NCBI GenBank assembly: GCA_963697675.1
Contig: CAVOOW010000010.1
Coordinates: 269,139-333,138, forward strand
Length of the DNA: 64,000 nucleotides
Reading direction: 5' to 3'
Origin: CAVOOW01 sp963697675
Lineage (GTDB): Bacteria; Actinomycetota; Actinomycetes; JACCUZ01
The translations under genes were made by a program, and so were the position numbers. The notes under the pieces are model-generated. The model did not search any database. It was not told where the DNA came from and worked only from the letters and a program-made list of their open reading frames with translations. Positions within the stretch are counted from its first letter, which is position 1, and the number at the start of each line of letters is the position of its first letter. Shown piece by piece: positions 33,807-42,929 of the stretch.

Positions 33807-34337
33807 CTAGTCGCCGATGGTCCCGTCGATGCGTTCCCGGATCAGGTCGGCGTGGCCGTTGTGCCGCGCGTACTCCTCAATCATGTGCACGTAGACCCAG
33901 CGAAGATCGACGTCGATGTCGCGCCGCTGACTATGCGTGACGTGGTCGAGGTCGAAGCTGGCCGCAACCTTGCGGCACGCCTCGACCTCGCCGCGGAAGA
34001 TCGCAAAGTCCTCGGCCGCGCGTGCCGGGTCGACCTCGTCGAAGTCCGCGTCGATCGCGTCCTCCCTGCCGTAGAGGTCGGGCACGTCTTCGCCGCCCAC
34101 GAACTGACGGAACCACCCGCGTTCCACCTCGGCCATGTGCCGCACCAGCCCGAGCAGGCTCATCGTCGACGGTTCGACACTGCGCTCGGCCAGCTGCTCG
34201 GGTGTCAGGCCGTCGCACTTCCACAGCAGAGTGGCTCGGTGGTAGTCGAGCCAGGCGTCGAGGCTCGTGCGCTCGTCGGCGACGCGAGGCGTTCCGGTGC
34301 GCTGGTCGGCGGTGGGTTCCTGCATCTCTCTGGTCAT
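33807..34337 (-). CDS. DinB-family protein (DUF664)
   Basis: The protein has 176 residues. A four-helix-bundle layout is seen: LDAWLDYHRATLLWKCDGL, LLGLVRHMAEVERGWFRQF and VHMIEEYARHNGHADLIRERI. The histidines in these helices (H in YHRA, RHMAE and RHNGHAD) are the likely metal ligands of the DinB/YfiT fold. Proteins of this class often act with bacillithiol or mycothiol, or have unknown roles. It is divergent from the mycothiol-dependent-isomerase-like gene next to it. Confidence 0.88.
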   Translation of the reverse strand: MTREMQEPTADQRTGTPRVADERTSLDAWLDYHRATLLWKCDGLTPEQLAERSVEPSTMSLLGLVRHMAEVERGWFRQFVGGEDVPDLYGREDAIDADFDEVDPARAAEDFAIFRGEVEACRKVAASFDLDHVTHSQRRDIDVDLRWVYVHMIEEYARHNGHADLIRERIDGTIGD

Positions 34338-34388
34338 GTCCCGAACTTATCGCTGGCCGCCGACAGCGGCGCGCGCCAGGATGAAGCC

Positions 34389-35127
34389 ATGACCCCTGAC
34401 ACGTTCCTGACCCGGCTGAAGTCCGACGCCGCCCGGCTGGCCGAGATGGCCGACCACGACCTCGACGCGGAGGTGCCACCCTGCCCGGGCTGGACCGTGC
34501 GCGACGTCGTCGAGCACACCGGCGCGGTCTACTCGCACAAGGTCGCGTGCATGCGACTGCCCGAGGGACCGGAGCACGTCGACGACTGGAACCACGGGCC
34601 TGGCGAGGGTGAGGACCTGCTCGGCTGGTTCCAGGAGCGCTACAACGAGCTGGTCACCGAGCTCACCAGCCGCGGGCCGGAGGCGTCGTCGTACACGTGG
34701 TACGACCCCGACCAGACCGTCGGCTTCTGGTTCCGCCGGATGGCCCAGGAGACCGCTGTGCACCGGGTCGACGTCGAGAGCGCCTTCGACGCGGTCACCG
34801 CGGTCGAGCACGACCTCGCCGTCGACGGCATCGACGAGGTGCTCGACCTGTTCCTCGTCTACCAGGCCGAGGACGTCGGCCCTGACGGCCCCGGACGGGG
34901 CACGGTCGCGGTCCGCACTGGTCAGCACATCTGGCGCCTCACACTGTCGGCCGACGACGTGGCCCTCTCGCGCGAGCCCGGCCCCGCGCGACGCGGTCGT
35001 GAGCGGCGAGCCGTCCGAGCTGCTGCTGTGGCTGTGGGGACGCCGCCCCGACAGCGCGGTGCAGCTCGAGGGCGACACCGAACTGCTGGCAGGTTTCCGC
35101 GCGCGGCTGAGGGTCGTCACGCAATAG
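34389..35127 (+). pseudogene. Maleylpyruvate isomerase-type mycothiol-dependent protein, one frameshift
   Basis: The N-terminal part reads FLTRLKSDAARLAEMADHDLDAEVPPCPGWTVRDVVEHTGAVYSHKV, the signature of the mycothiol-dependent maleylpyruvate isomerase N-terminal domain, with the metal-binding H in VEHTG and the later AQETAVHRVDVE. Near 34984, a C run (GGCCCCGCG) shifts the frame; the original ending then continues as DAVVSGEPSELLLWLWGRRPD and stops at 35127. Removing one C restores a 245-residue protein. Either the gene is recently broken or the base call is wrong. Confidence 0.85.
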
Positions 35128-35155
35128 CCAGCGACACCTGACAGGCTGCACCCCC

Positions 35156-36277
35156 ATGACGACGTACGACGTCGCGGTCGCGGGCCTTGGTGGGTTCGGG
35201 AGCGCCACCGCCTACCACCTGGCGAGCCGCGGCCTTCGGGTCCTCGGGCTCGACCGCCACCCGCCGGCACACGACCTCGGCGCCAGTCATGGCGAGTCGC
35301 GGATCATGCGGCAGGCCTACTTCGAGGGCACCGGCTATGTGCCGTTGCTGCGCCGGACCAACGAGCTGTGGGAGCGGCTCAGCACCGATGTCGACGAGCC
35401 GCTGCTGCGCCGCACGGGTGGGCTCTTCCTCGGACGTCCCGGCACGCGGGTCTTCGACGGCAGCCTCGCGAGCGCTCGTGACTGGGACATCGACCACGAC
35501 GTGCTCGACGCCGCCGAGGTGACGCGACGGTTCCCCGGGGTGCGCCCGCCCGCCGGCACCGACGCGCTCTACGAACCGCAGGCCGGCGTGCTCGGCCCGG
35601 AGCGCGCGGTGCTGGCACATCTTCGGCTGGCGGCGCGTGCCGGCGCCGATCTGCGCCACGACGAGCCGCTCGCGTCCTGGTCTGCCGACGGCGAGCACGT
35701 CACGGTGCGGACGGCACGCGACACCTACGAGGTCGCTTCACTGGTGCTGACGCCCGGCCGGTGGGCCGGCGACCTGCTCGCCGACCTCGCGTTGCCGCTG
35801 CGCGTCGAGCAGCGCATCATGCACTGGTTCCGGCCCGCCGATCCGTCGGCGTTCGCCGTCGGCGCGTTCCCGTTGTGGATCTGGGACTGCGAGGACGGCA
35901 CGGCACCCTATGGCGTCCCGATGCTCGACGGCTCGAGCGTCAAAGCCGCCGTCCACTACTCGACGATCAAGCCGGCCGAGGAGTGGACACCCGCGGAGCT
36001 CGCGGAGCGGCTGGCCGAGCTGCTGCCGGGGTTGGGCAGCGAGCACGTGCGCTCGGTCCCGTGCACGTACACGTTGACGCCGGATGAGAGCTTCGTGGTC
36101 GGCCGTCATCCGGCCCACGAAAATGTCGTGCTGGGCTGCGGGTTTTCCGGTCACGGCTTCAAGTTCACGCCAGTGCTCGGCGAGGTGCTGGCCGACCTCG
36201 CGACGGGACGCGCGCCGACGTACGACTTGTCGATGTTCGATCCGCGGCGCTTCGCGGTGGGCGCCGCTGCGCCGTGA
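35156..36277 (+). CDS. FAD-dependent amine oxidase (MSOX/SolA-like)
   Basis: The protein has 373 residues. The N-terminal dinucleotide motif is VAVAGLGGFGSATAYHLASRG, followed by ASHGESRIMRQAYFEG, which in monomeric sarcosine oxidase and N-methyltryptophan oxidase binds FAD. The C-terminus has GCGFSGHGFKFTPVLGEVLADL; the family binds FAD covalently through a Cys, and VPCTYTLTPDESFVVG provides the matching Cys. Substrate: a secondary N-methyl amine is likely. It overlaps the next gene by 4 bases. Confidence 0.9.
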   Translation: MTTYDVAVAGLGGFGSATAYHLASRGLRVLGLDRHPPAHDLGASHGESRIMRQAYFEGTGYVPLLRRTNELWERLSTDVDEPLLRRTGGLFLGRPGTRVFDGSLASARDWDIDHDVLDAAEVTRRFPGVRPPAGTDALYEPQAGVLGPERAVLAHLRLAARAGADLRHDEPLASWSADGEHVTVRTARDTYEVASLVLTPGRWAGDLLADLALPLRVEQRIMHWFRPADPSAFAVGAFPLWIWDCEDGTAPYGVPMLDGSSVKAAVHYSTIKPAEEWTPAELAERLAELLPGLGSEHVRSVPCTYTLTPDESFVVGRHPAHENVVLGCGFSGHGFKFTPVLGEVLADLATGRAPTYDLSMFDPRRFAVGAAAP

Positions 36278-36843
36278 GGCTGTTCGTCGCCGTCGTGCCG
36301 CCGGTCGAGGCGATCGACCACCTGGATCGCGCGGCGGCGCCGGTGCGCGCGGCCTGTGCGGAGCTGCGCTGGATCCCGACCGAGCGGTGGCATCTGACGC
36401 TGGCGTTCTACGGCGAGGTTGCCGACCGCGATGTGGCTCGCGTCGAGCGGCGCGGGTTGCGGGCGACGCGGGACGGTGCGGTGACGGATCTGCGGTTCTC
36501 CGGCGGAGGACATTTCGGCAGCCGCGTGCTGTGGGTCGGCGTGCAGGGTGATCGGGCCGGGCTGCGCGGGCTGGCCGGGCGGCTCGCCACCGACGGGCGG
36601 CCCTACCGGCCGCACCTGACGCTGGCTCGCGCGAGGCCCGGCGGTGACGTCGCGGCGGCCGCGCCTGACGCCCCGCCGACGTCGATGCAGCGAGGCGATG
36701 ATCTGCGGGCGGCGGTCACGATGCTGGCGCCGTACGACGGACCGGTCTGGCGCGGCTCGGAGGTGGTGCTGTTCCGGTCCCACCTCGGACCCGAGCCGCG
36801 CCACGAACCCCTCACCCGCTGGCCCCTACCCGCCGCCCCCTGA
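36274..36843 (+). CDS. thpR: RNA 2',3'-cyclic phosphodiesterase
   Basis: The protein has 189 residues of the 2H phosphoesterase family. The two catalytic HxT(x) motifs are visible as WHLTLAFYGEV (about residue 43) and RPHLTLARAR (about residue 110). The N-terminus MRLFVAVVPP is the usual start of ThpR. These enzymes open 2',3'-cyclic phosphates at RNA ends. The GTG start overlaps the preceding stop (GTGA), so the two are translationally coupled, although their functions are unrelated. Confidence 0.92.
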   Translation: MRLFVAVVPPVEAIDHLDRAAAPVRAACAELRWIPTERWHLTLAFYGEVADRDVARVERRGLRATRDGAVTDLRFSGGGHFGSRVLWVGVQGDRAGLRGLAGRLATDGRPYRPHLTLARARPGGDVAAAAPDAPPTSMQRGDDLRAAVTMLAPYDGPVWRGSEVVLFRSHLGPEPRHEPLTRWPLPAAP

Positions 36844-36847
36844 CCCC

Positions 36848-36902
36848 TTGTGGACTCCGACACACCAATTCTGCGGCGTGTCTGGTGAGCCAGGGTCCAC
36901 AA
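36848..36902. repeat. Palindrome family E
   Basis: TTGTGGAC (36848-36855) and GTCCACAA (36895-36902) are the outer arms; GACACACC and GGCGTGTC pair in the middle. It follows the thpR stop, so it may be its terminator. Confidence 0.65.
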
Positions 36903-36927
36903 ATCGGGTGCTGACTAGTGTCGGTGC

Positions 36928-37011
36928 GTGGATCCGAGGACCCGGCGCATGGTGGTGCTGATTGCCCTGGCGCTGTTCGTCGTCGTCGTGATCGTCAACG
37001 CCGTCCGCTGA
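36928..37011 (+). CDS. Very small single-span membrane protein (27 residues)
   Basis: GTG at 36928 opens a 27-residue frame: a short basic head (DPRTRRM) and one hydrophobic helix (VVLIALALFVVVVIVNAV) ending in Arg. The head-helix-Arg pattern looks like a genuine single-span membrane protein. No ribosome-binding site is visible, but TAGTGT (36917-36922) lies six bases before the GTG and would suit a leaderless transcript. It is too short for strong statistical support. Confidence 0.45.
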   Translation: MDPRTRRMVVLIALALFVVVVIVNAVR

Positions 37012-37027
37012 CAGGGTGCCGCCCGTG

Positions 37028-37102
37028 CCAAGATCGCGATTTCCGCGCCGGAAATGAAAGTCCGCTCGCATCGCATTCTGTGCACCGAAATCGCGATCTT
37101 GG
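37028..37102. repeat. Palindrome family D
   Basis: CCAAGATCGCGATTTC (37028-37043) and GAAATCGCGATCTTGG (37087-37102) form a perfect 16-bp inverted repeat with a 43-base loop. It lies between the small membrane ORF and the convergent aldo/keto reductase gene, where a bidirectional terminator would fit. The following 37110-37160 is a G-rich stretch. Confidence 0.7.
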
Positions 37103-37166
37103 TGGGCCTGGTTAGGGCAGGTCGGGGCTGGTTGGGGCTGGGTGGGGGCAGCTCGAGGGCGGCCGG

Positions 37167-38141
37167 CTACCAGGCGTAGGCCTCGGGAGCCGTGCCGCCA
37201 GGACCCGGGAAGATCTCGTCGAGCCTGGTGAGGATGTCCTTGTTCAGCCGGATCTTCAACGCCCGCAGCGACCCGTCTAGCTGGTCCATCGTCCGCGGCC
37301 CGATGATCGGCGCGGTCACGGCCGGCTGGTGCAGCAGCCAGGCGAGCCCGACGTCGGCAGGGTTCTCGCCCAGCTCGTCGCAGAGGTCCTCCCACGCCTT
37401 GATCGCCTTGCGGTTCTCGGCCAGCGACTCCTTCGCGCGCCCGGTCAGGCGGCGCTTGCCCTTCTCGGTCTTGCGGATGATGCCGCCGAGCAGGCCACCG
37501 TGCAGCGGTGACCAGGGGATCACGCCGAGCCCGTAGTCCAGGCAGGCCGGGAGCACCTCGAGCTCCACGTCGCGGGTCAGCAGGTTGTAGATGGACTGCT
37601 CGCTCACCAGCCCGAACGAGCCGCGTCGCTTCGCCGCCTCCTGGCCCTTCGCGATGTGCCAGCCGGCGTGGTTGGACGAGCCGAAATACAGGACCTTGCC
37701 CTGCGTGCGCAGGACGTCGAACGCCTCCCAGATCTCGTCCCACGGGGTGTCCCGGTCGACGTGGTGCATCTGGTAGAGGTCGATGTAGTCCGTCTGCAGC
37801 CGTTGCAGCGACGCGTCGCAGGCCTTGCGGATGTTGCGCGCGGACAGGAACGTGTCGTTCGGCCAGTCGCTCATGCCGCCATAGAGCTTGGTGGCGATGA
37901 CCGTCTTGTCGCGCCGCTCGCCGCCCTGGGCGAACCACCGGCCGACGATCTGCTCGGTCAGGCCCTCGCCCTTCTTCCAGCCGTAGACGTTCGCGGTGTC
38001 GAAGAAGTTGATGCCGTGATCGAGTGCGCGATCCATGATCGCGTGGGAGTCCTCCTCAGTCGTCTCGGGTCCGAAGTTCATCGTGCCGAGGCACAGGCGG
38101 CTCACTGAAAGTCCGCTGCGCCCGAGGTGTGTGTAGTCCAT
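37167..38141 (-). CDS. Aldo/keto reductase
   Basis: The protein has 324 residues. It begins MDYTHLGRSGLSVSRLCLGTMNFG. The catalytic Asp, Tyr and Lys lie in FFDTANVYGW and VIATKLYGG, and the His in YQMHHVDRDTPWDE. NADPH is the expected cofactor (LTGRAKESLAEN and IIGPRTMDQLDG in the C-terminal part). ATG 38141 follows AAGGAC; a longer frame upstream lacks such a site. Substrate unknown, as usual for this broad family. Confidence 0.92.
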   Translation of the reverse strand: MDYTHLGRSGLSVSRLCLGTMNFGPETTEEDSHAIMDRALDHGINFFDTANVYGWKKGEGLTEQIVGRWFAQGGERRDKTVIATKLYGGMSDWPNDTFLSARNIRKACDASLQRLQTDYIDLYQMHHVDRDTPWDEIWEAFDVLRTQGKVLYFGSSNHAGWHIAKGQEAAKRRGSFGLVSEQSIYNLLTRDVELEVLPACLDYGLGVIPWSPLHGGLLGGIIRKTEKGKRRLTGRAKESLAENRKAIKAWEDLCDELGENPADVGLAWLLHQPAVTAPIIGPRTMDQLDGSLRALKIRLNKDILTRLDEIFPGPGGTAPEAYAW

Positions 38142-38224
38142 GCCGTCCTTCTGTCCGATTGACCAACGTCCAACCGCCGAGATCGTCCCGCAGGACACCT
38201 CGTACGCTCGCCTAGGCTAGTTCG

Positions 38225-39422
38225 GTGAACGAAACTCTCTCCGTCCGGTCGCCGACCGCCGCTATCTGGGCCACCCGCGTGGTGTTCGCGGGCAACGGCG
38301 GGCTGTTCGCGACCTGGGCCTCGCGCATCCCGGCGGTCCGCGACCGGCTCGACGCTGACGCCAGGGGACTCGGTTTCGCCTTGCTGTTCACAGCGGTGGG
38401 CTCGCTGATCGCGATGCCGCTGTCCAGCCGTTTCATTGCCTGGATCGGCGAGCGCCGGGTCATCGCCGTCTGCGTCACCGCGTGCGTCCTCGCCTATCCG
38501 GCACTCGGCCTCGCGCCCAACCTCGTCGTGCTCGGCGCGATCCTGCTCGTCGTCGGCGCGGGCACGGGCGTCTGGGACGTCGCGATGAACGTCGCCGCCA
38601 ATGCGGTGGAGGAGCAGGCCGGCCGCACCCTGATGCCGGGCTTCCACGCGTGGTGGAGCCTCGGCACGGTCGCCGGTGCCGGCTTCGGCGCACTGGCCGC
38701 TCACGCCGACCTTTCCCCGTTCGCGACCTTCGGCAGCGCCAGCCTGGTCGTCGCCGTCGCCGCCGCCCTGGCCGTTCCCCACCTGCCCAACGCGCATGAG
38801 AGCAGGACGACCACGACGGCCGAGGGCGAGCACCACGTGCCAGCCAGGGCCCGACGCCCCGGTCATCCGCGACGTACGCCTGATCGGTCTCGGCATCATG
38901 TGCTTCTGCGCCGCCTGGGCGGAGGGTGCGGCCAACGACTGGCTCGCGTTGATGCTGCACGACAATCGGGACGCGTCCGCGGCCGCGGCAGCCGCCGGAT
39001 TCGCCGTGTTCGCCACCGCGATGACGATCGGCCGCGTCGCTGGCAACAAGGTGGTCAACACGTTCGGCCGAGTGCCCGTCCTCCGGGTCGGCGCGGTCGT
39101 CGCCACGGTCGGCGTCGTCGTCCTGCTCACGGTGCCCTTTCTCGCGGCGAGCTATGCAGGCGCGTTGCTCTGGGGGCTGGGCATCGCCATCGCGTTCCCG
39201 CTGGCCATGAGCGCCGCCGGCGAGACCCCCGGTCGCGGTCCTGCCGCGATCGCCATGGTCGCGACCATCGCCTACACCGGTTTCCTCGTCGGACCGCCAC
39301 TGATCGGCTCGATCGCTCACGCGACGGGTCTCGACAAGGCGCTGTGGGTCGTTGCCGGCCTCACCATCGCCATGTTCCTGCTGTCCGGCACGGCACGGCC
39401 GCGGCGCACCGTGCGAGGCTGA
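38225..39422 (+). pseudogene. MFS transporter with one frameshift
   Basis: The first frame covers about 195 residues with five or six membrane segments (IWATRVVFAGNGGLFATWASRIPAV, WSLGTVAGAGFGALAAHADL). Between about 38813 and 38865, one extra base moves the rest into another frame, which continues PVIRDVRLIGLGIMCFCAAWAEGAANDWLAL and further helices to 39422. The total length of 1198 is one base too long for one frame. The family pattern, including the middle loop, is kept on both sides. It is a disrupted or mis-sequenced MFS gene. Confidence 0.82.
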
Positions 39423-39426
39423 GCGC

Positions 39427-40587
39427 GTGCCCGAACCGCTCGCCGCTGCGCTCACCTCGCTGCGGCCCCTGCTGCTCGACGCCGATCATCTGGTGCGCGC
39501 GGTGGCGGCCGGCCGCCGTCGGGGCGCCCAGCCGTCGTGCCAGCGCGCGACCCTGCGGCCCGTCGACCTCAAGGACGGGCGACGGCTGCAGGTGGTCACC
39601 GACGACGGCCAGGGCCCGCGGACCCGCAATGAGGCGTACGGCGGCGCCGGGGCGGCTGCTGCCGTCGACGCGCTGCTGGCCGAGCCGTTCGGCAACTGGC
39701 ACGTGCAGACGACGACCGAGACCGTGCAGCTGCGGGTGACCAAGAAGGGCGAGGCGCAGGTCCACCGGGCGGTTGCCGCCAACGCACAGCACACCGAGCA
39801 CGACCGCGCGAAACCTCACCTCATCGATCCGGGCGACCCGCTGTTCACGGTGCTCGGGGCCGGTGCCAGCAAGAGGCGGCAGGTCGACGCGTTCCTGCAC
39901 ATGCTGGCCGGAGTCGTCGAGGACGCCCAGCTGCCGCGCCATCGGGCGCTGCGGGTCGTCGACCTCGGCTGCGGCAACGCCTACCTCACGTTCGCGGCCT
40001 ACCGCTATCTGTCCGAGCGCGGTCCCGTCGACGTCGTCGGCATCGATGTGCGCCCGCAGGCTCGGGAGCGCAACAACGAGCTCGCCGCCCAGCTCGGCTG
40101 GTCTGAACACCTGCGTTTCGAGGAGGGCTTGATCGTCGACGCGACCGTCGATCCGGCCGATGTCGTGCTGTCGCTGCATGCCTGCGACACGGCCACGGAT
40201 GACGCCCTCGCCCAGGCGGTGCACTGGCAGGCACCGGCGATCCTCGCCTCGCCGTGTTGCCACCACGACCTGCAGCGCCAGCTCAAGGCGGCACCGGCGC
40301 CGGCACCGTACGCATTGCTCACTCGTCATGCGATCTTGCGCGAACGCTTCGGCGACGCACTCACCGACGCGTTGCGCGCCGCCCTGCTCCGTCGGGTCGG
40401 CTACCGGGCCGAGGTCGTGCAGTTCGTCGCGTCGGAGTACACGCCGCGCAACACGATGATCAAGGCTGTGCGGCAAACGGGCGCACCCCCGGTCTCCGCC
40501 GAAGTTGACGAGGACTATGACGACCTTGTGCGAGGGTGGGGTGTGACGCCCTACCTGCAGACCCTGCTCGCCGATGCCCTCGGTTAG
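39427..40587 (+). CDS. METTL25-like SAM methyltransferase domain protein
   Basis: The protein has 386 residues. The second half has VVDLGCGNAYLTFAAYRYLSERGPVDVVGIDVR (SAM-binding), then VVLSLHACDTATDDALAQAV and ASPCCHHDLQRQL. This HACD and PCCHH pair is seen in the methyltransferase group that includes METTL25/RRNAD1-type proteins. The N-terminal half (TLRPVDLKDGRRLQVVTDDG) is a separate conserved region. GTG 39427 follows the preceding MFS gene by 4 bases. Substrate unknown; RNA is a reasonable guess. Confidence 0.82.
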   Translation: MPEPLAAALTSLRPLLLDADHLVRAVAAGRRRGAQPSCQRATLRPVDLKDGRRLQVVTDDGQGPRTRNEAYGGAGAAAAVDALLAEPFGNWHVQTTTETVQLRVTKKGEAQVHRAVAANAQHTEHDRAKPHLIDPGDPLFTVLGAGASKRRQVDAFLHMLAGVVEDAQLPRHRALRVVDLGCGNAYLTFAAYRYLSERGPVDVVGIDVRPQARERNNELAAQLGWSEHLRFEEGLIVDATVDPADVVLSLHACDTATDDALAQAVHWQAPAILASPCCHHDLQRQLKAAPAPAPYALLTRHAILRERFGDALTDALRAALLRRVGYRAEVVQFVASEYTPRNTMIKAVRQTGAPPVSAEVDEDYDDLVRGWGVTPYLQTLLADALG

Positions 40588-41533
40588 CGCCGCGCTGTTC
40601 GCGGGACTGCTCGCCGCGAGCAACGTCACCACCGTTTTGACCATCCAGGACCCGCACATCACCGAGTCGAGTGGTCTGGTGCGTTCGGTGCTGCACCCGA
40701 CCCTGCTGTGGACGCACAACGACGGCGGTAGCACCGCGGAGATCTACGGCATCAATCCCAAGGGCCGCACCGTCGCGCGGATCACACTGCGCGGCATCGA
40801 CCCCTACGACCCCGAAGCGATCTCCCGCGGCAAGGACGCCAGTGGCCGGCCGGCGTTGTTCCTCGCGGACACCGGTGACAATGCCGCGCGCCGCAAGAAC
40901 GTGTCCGTCTTCCGGGTCACCGAGCCAAAGTCGCTCGGGCGGCAGACGATCAAGCCGACGTGGTTCCGTTTCAAGTACGAGGACGGTCCGCACGACGCGG
41001 AGGCGTTGCTCATCGACCCGCGCGACGGTCGCCTCTGGATCGCGACGAAGTCCCTCGGCACCGGCGGGCTCTACGTGGCTCCGCGCAAGCTGGTCACGGA
41101 GTCGCACGGCATCAACAAGCTGCAGCGCGTGGCCGACGTGCCGGCGCTGACCACCGACGGAGCGTTCCTGCCCAACGGGAAGTTCGTGCTGCGCACTTAC
41201 ACGTCTGCCTTCCTCTATGACGCACCGGGCAAGTTGCGCGAGCAGCTCAGCATGCCGCCCCAGACGCAGGCCGAGTCGATAGCCGTCGACGGCAACCGGC
41301 TGCTGGTCGGAAGTGAGGGGCCGGACAGCAAGGTTCTTTCCGTGCCGCTTCCGCCCGGCGCGATTGGGAAGGGGACACCGACGCCGACCCCGTCGGCAAA
41401 GTCATCGAGCAAGAGCCCCTTCTCACTGGTGAGCGGCGACGTCGGCCTGGAGTCCATCGAGCGGGTGCTGGTCGCCATGGTCGCCGCGTCCCTGATCATT
41501 TTCATCATCGCCCGCCTCAGACGCGACCGCTGA
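40574..41533 (+). CDS. Propeller-like protein with C-terminal membrane anchor
   Basis: The product has 319 residues. After a short hydrophobic N-terminus (VSAALFAGLLAASNVTTV), blade-like repeats follow (SSGLVRSVLHPTLLWTHNDGGS, DPYDPEAISRGKDASGRPALFLADTGDN, HDAEALLIDPRDGRLWIATKS). The C-terminus is a Pro/Ser/Thr linker, then a helix (VLVAMVAASLIIFIIA) and RLRRDR. It thus looks exported and anchored by its tail. The start lies 14 bases inside the preceding gene. Binding partner unknown. Confidence 0.78.
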   Translation: MPSVSAALFAGLLAASNVTTVLTIQDPHITESSGLVRSVLHPTLLWTHNDGGSTAEIYGINPKGRTVARITLRGIDPYDPEAISRGKDASGRPALFLADTGDNAARRKNVSVFRVTEPKSLGRQTIKPTWFRFKYEDGPHDAEALLIDPRDGRLWIATKSLGTGGLYVAPRKLVTESHGINKLQRVADVPALTTDGAFLPNGKFVLRTYTSAFLYDAPGKLREQLSMPPQTQAESIAVDGNRLLVGSEGPDSKVLSVPLPPGAIGKGTPTPTPSAKSSSKSPFSLVSGDVGLESIERVLVAMVAASLIIFIIARLRRDR

Positions 41534-41597
41534 GACGCGACCCGTGGAGCCCGACGCTGAGCCCAACCCGCTGAACCCGACCCGTGGACGACCCGTG

Positions 41598-41644
41598 GCG
41601 ACCTTTCGTCGCGACTCGCCGGGCGAGTCGCGGACGAAGGTCGC
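41598..41644. terminator. Bidirectional terminator hairpin
   Basis: GCGACCTTTCGTC then GCGACTCGCC pairs with GGCGAGTCGC then GGACGAAGGTCGC, a near-perfect long hairpin with small bulges. It separates two convergent genes (the anchored propeller protein and an MFS gene). Confidence 0.7.
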
Positions 41645-41705
41645 TCGTCGGGATTGCGGCGCGGCGGTGGGGGCGGCGCGGTGGTGGCGGCGGCGGTGGA
41701 TGCCG

Positions 41706-42929
41706 TCAGGCAGTCGGGGCGAGGGCGGCGGTGGTCCGGGGTGCGCCGAACCGCACGCCGAGCGCTGAGAAGACGAGCAGTGCGGGCACGACCAGGAAGG
41801 CGCCGTGGATGCCGATCTGGTCGGCGAGCGCACCGAGGACGAACGGGCCGCCACCGGACGCGAGAGCCACGCCGAGCCCGACGCGGGCAACGGCGAGGTC
41901 GGGCCTCCCGTCCGAGGCGACGATCGCGCGGGCGACGCCAATCGGGTAGAACAGCGCGATGCCCAGGCCACAGACGAGCAGGGCGAGGATTGCGAGCGGA
42001 GCCCACGTCGTGAGCCAGAACGCGGCGAAACCTGCCCCGCAGACGGCCAGTGCGCCATAGAGCAAGCGGTCCAGTGCGATGCTCAGCGCCAACCGGCCGC
42101 CAGCAATGCGACCGATGCACATGCCCGCCACAACGGCGGTCACCCCGGCCGAGGCCATCGCCGAGCTCAGGTCGAAGCGGGCACGCAAGATGTCGGCAGT
42201 CCACAGAATCATGCAGAACTCCACGGCGATGCCCGCGGTAACCACGCCCCAGCCGATCCAGTAGACAGCCGGCAGCCGTCGTGCGCCGCCCTGATGAATG
42301 GGCGCGACCGTCGGTTTCGGATAGCGAACGTTCCTGCCGAACAGGGCGAGCAGGGCCACGACCGGGAGCAAGAGCAGCATGGCGGCCCGCCAGCCGAGGC
42401 CGACCGCCACAGTCAGTCCGACGATCAACGGCGCCACCGTGCCGATGCCGGCCGCGACGGCGGTCGCCTCGGTGACCGCGGAGGCACCGGCCTTGCCGTG
42501 ATGGTCGCTCAGCACGGCCGGCGCCGGAAGGGCGATGAACGCAGCACCGAACGAGCCGAGCAAGGCGCCTGACAGGGTCAGAGCGAGAACGTCAGTCGCG
42601 ATGTACAGCAGGATCCCGAGACACAGCACGACCAGGCCCGACCACATCACCAGCCCCCGCCCTCGCCGTCGTACGACCGGTGTGATCACCAACGCGCCGA
42701 GCAGCGAACCTGTCGCGAGGGCCGTCGCGTGCAAGCCGGACAGTGTGCGGCTGATGCCCTGCTCGTCGCGCAGCAGCGACACGGTTGGCCCGAAGCAATA
42801 GAGGAAATAGCCGAAACAGCCCATCTGGAGGTAGACCAGCCAGGTCAACCGGTCACGGCGCAACTCGTCAGCCAGAACTCGGCGGCGGGAGAGCGGAGAC
42901 GACGTGGTCGATGCAGGCAGTGAGTGCAT
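41706..42929 (-). CDS. MFS transporter (CynX/NimT-like)
   Basis: The protein has 407 residues and about 12 helices, with the start LTWLVYLQMGCFGYFLYCFGPTVSLLRDEQGISRTLSGLHATALATGSLLGAL. This arrangement resembles the CynX/NimT-type carriers. The listed start at 42929 lies 62 bases inside the preceding serC gene; a later start, such as the TTG before TWLVYLQ, would remove the overlap. No substrate can be assigned. Confidence 0.82.
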   Translation of the reverse strand: MHSLPASTTSSPLSRRRVLADELRRDRLTWLVYLQMGCFGYFLYCFGPTVSLLRDEQGISRTLSGLHATALATGSLLGALVITPVVRRRGRGLVMWSGLVVLCLGILLYIATDVLALTLSGALLGSFGAAFIALPAPAVLSDHHGKAGASAVTEATAVAAGIGTVAPLIVGLTVAVGLGWRAAMLLLLPVVALLALFGRNVRYPKPTVAPIHQGGARRLPAVYWIGWGVVTAGIAVEFCMILWTADILRARFDLSSAMASAGVTAVVAGMCIGRIAGGRLALSIALDRLLYGALAVCGAGFAAFWLTTWAPLAILALLVCGLGIALFYPIGVARAIVASDGRPDLAVARVGLGVALASGGGPFVLGALADQIGIHGAFLVVPALLVFSALGVRFGAPRTTAALAPTA

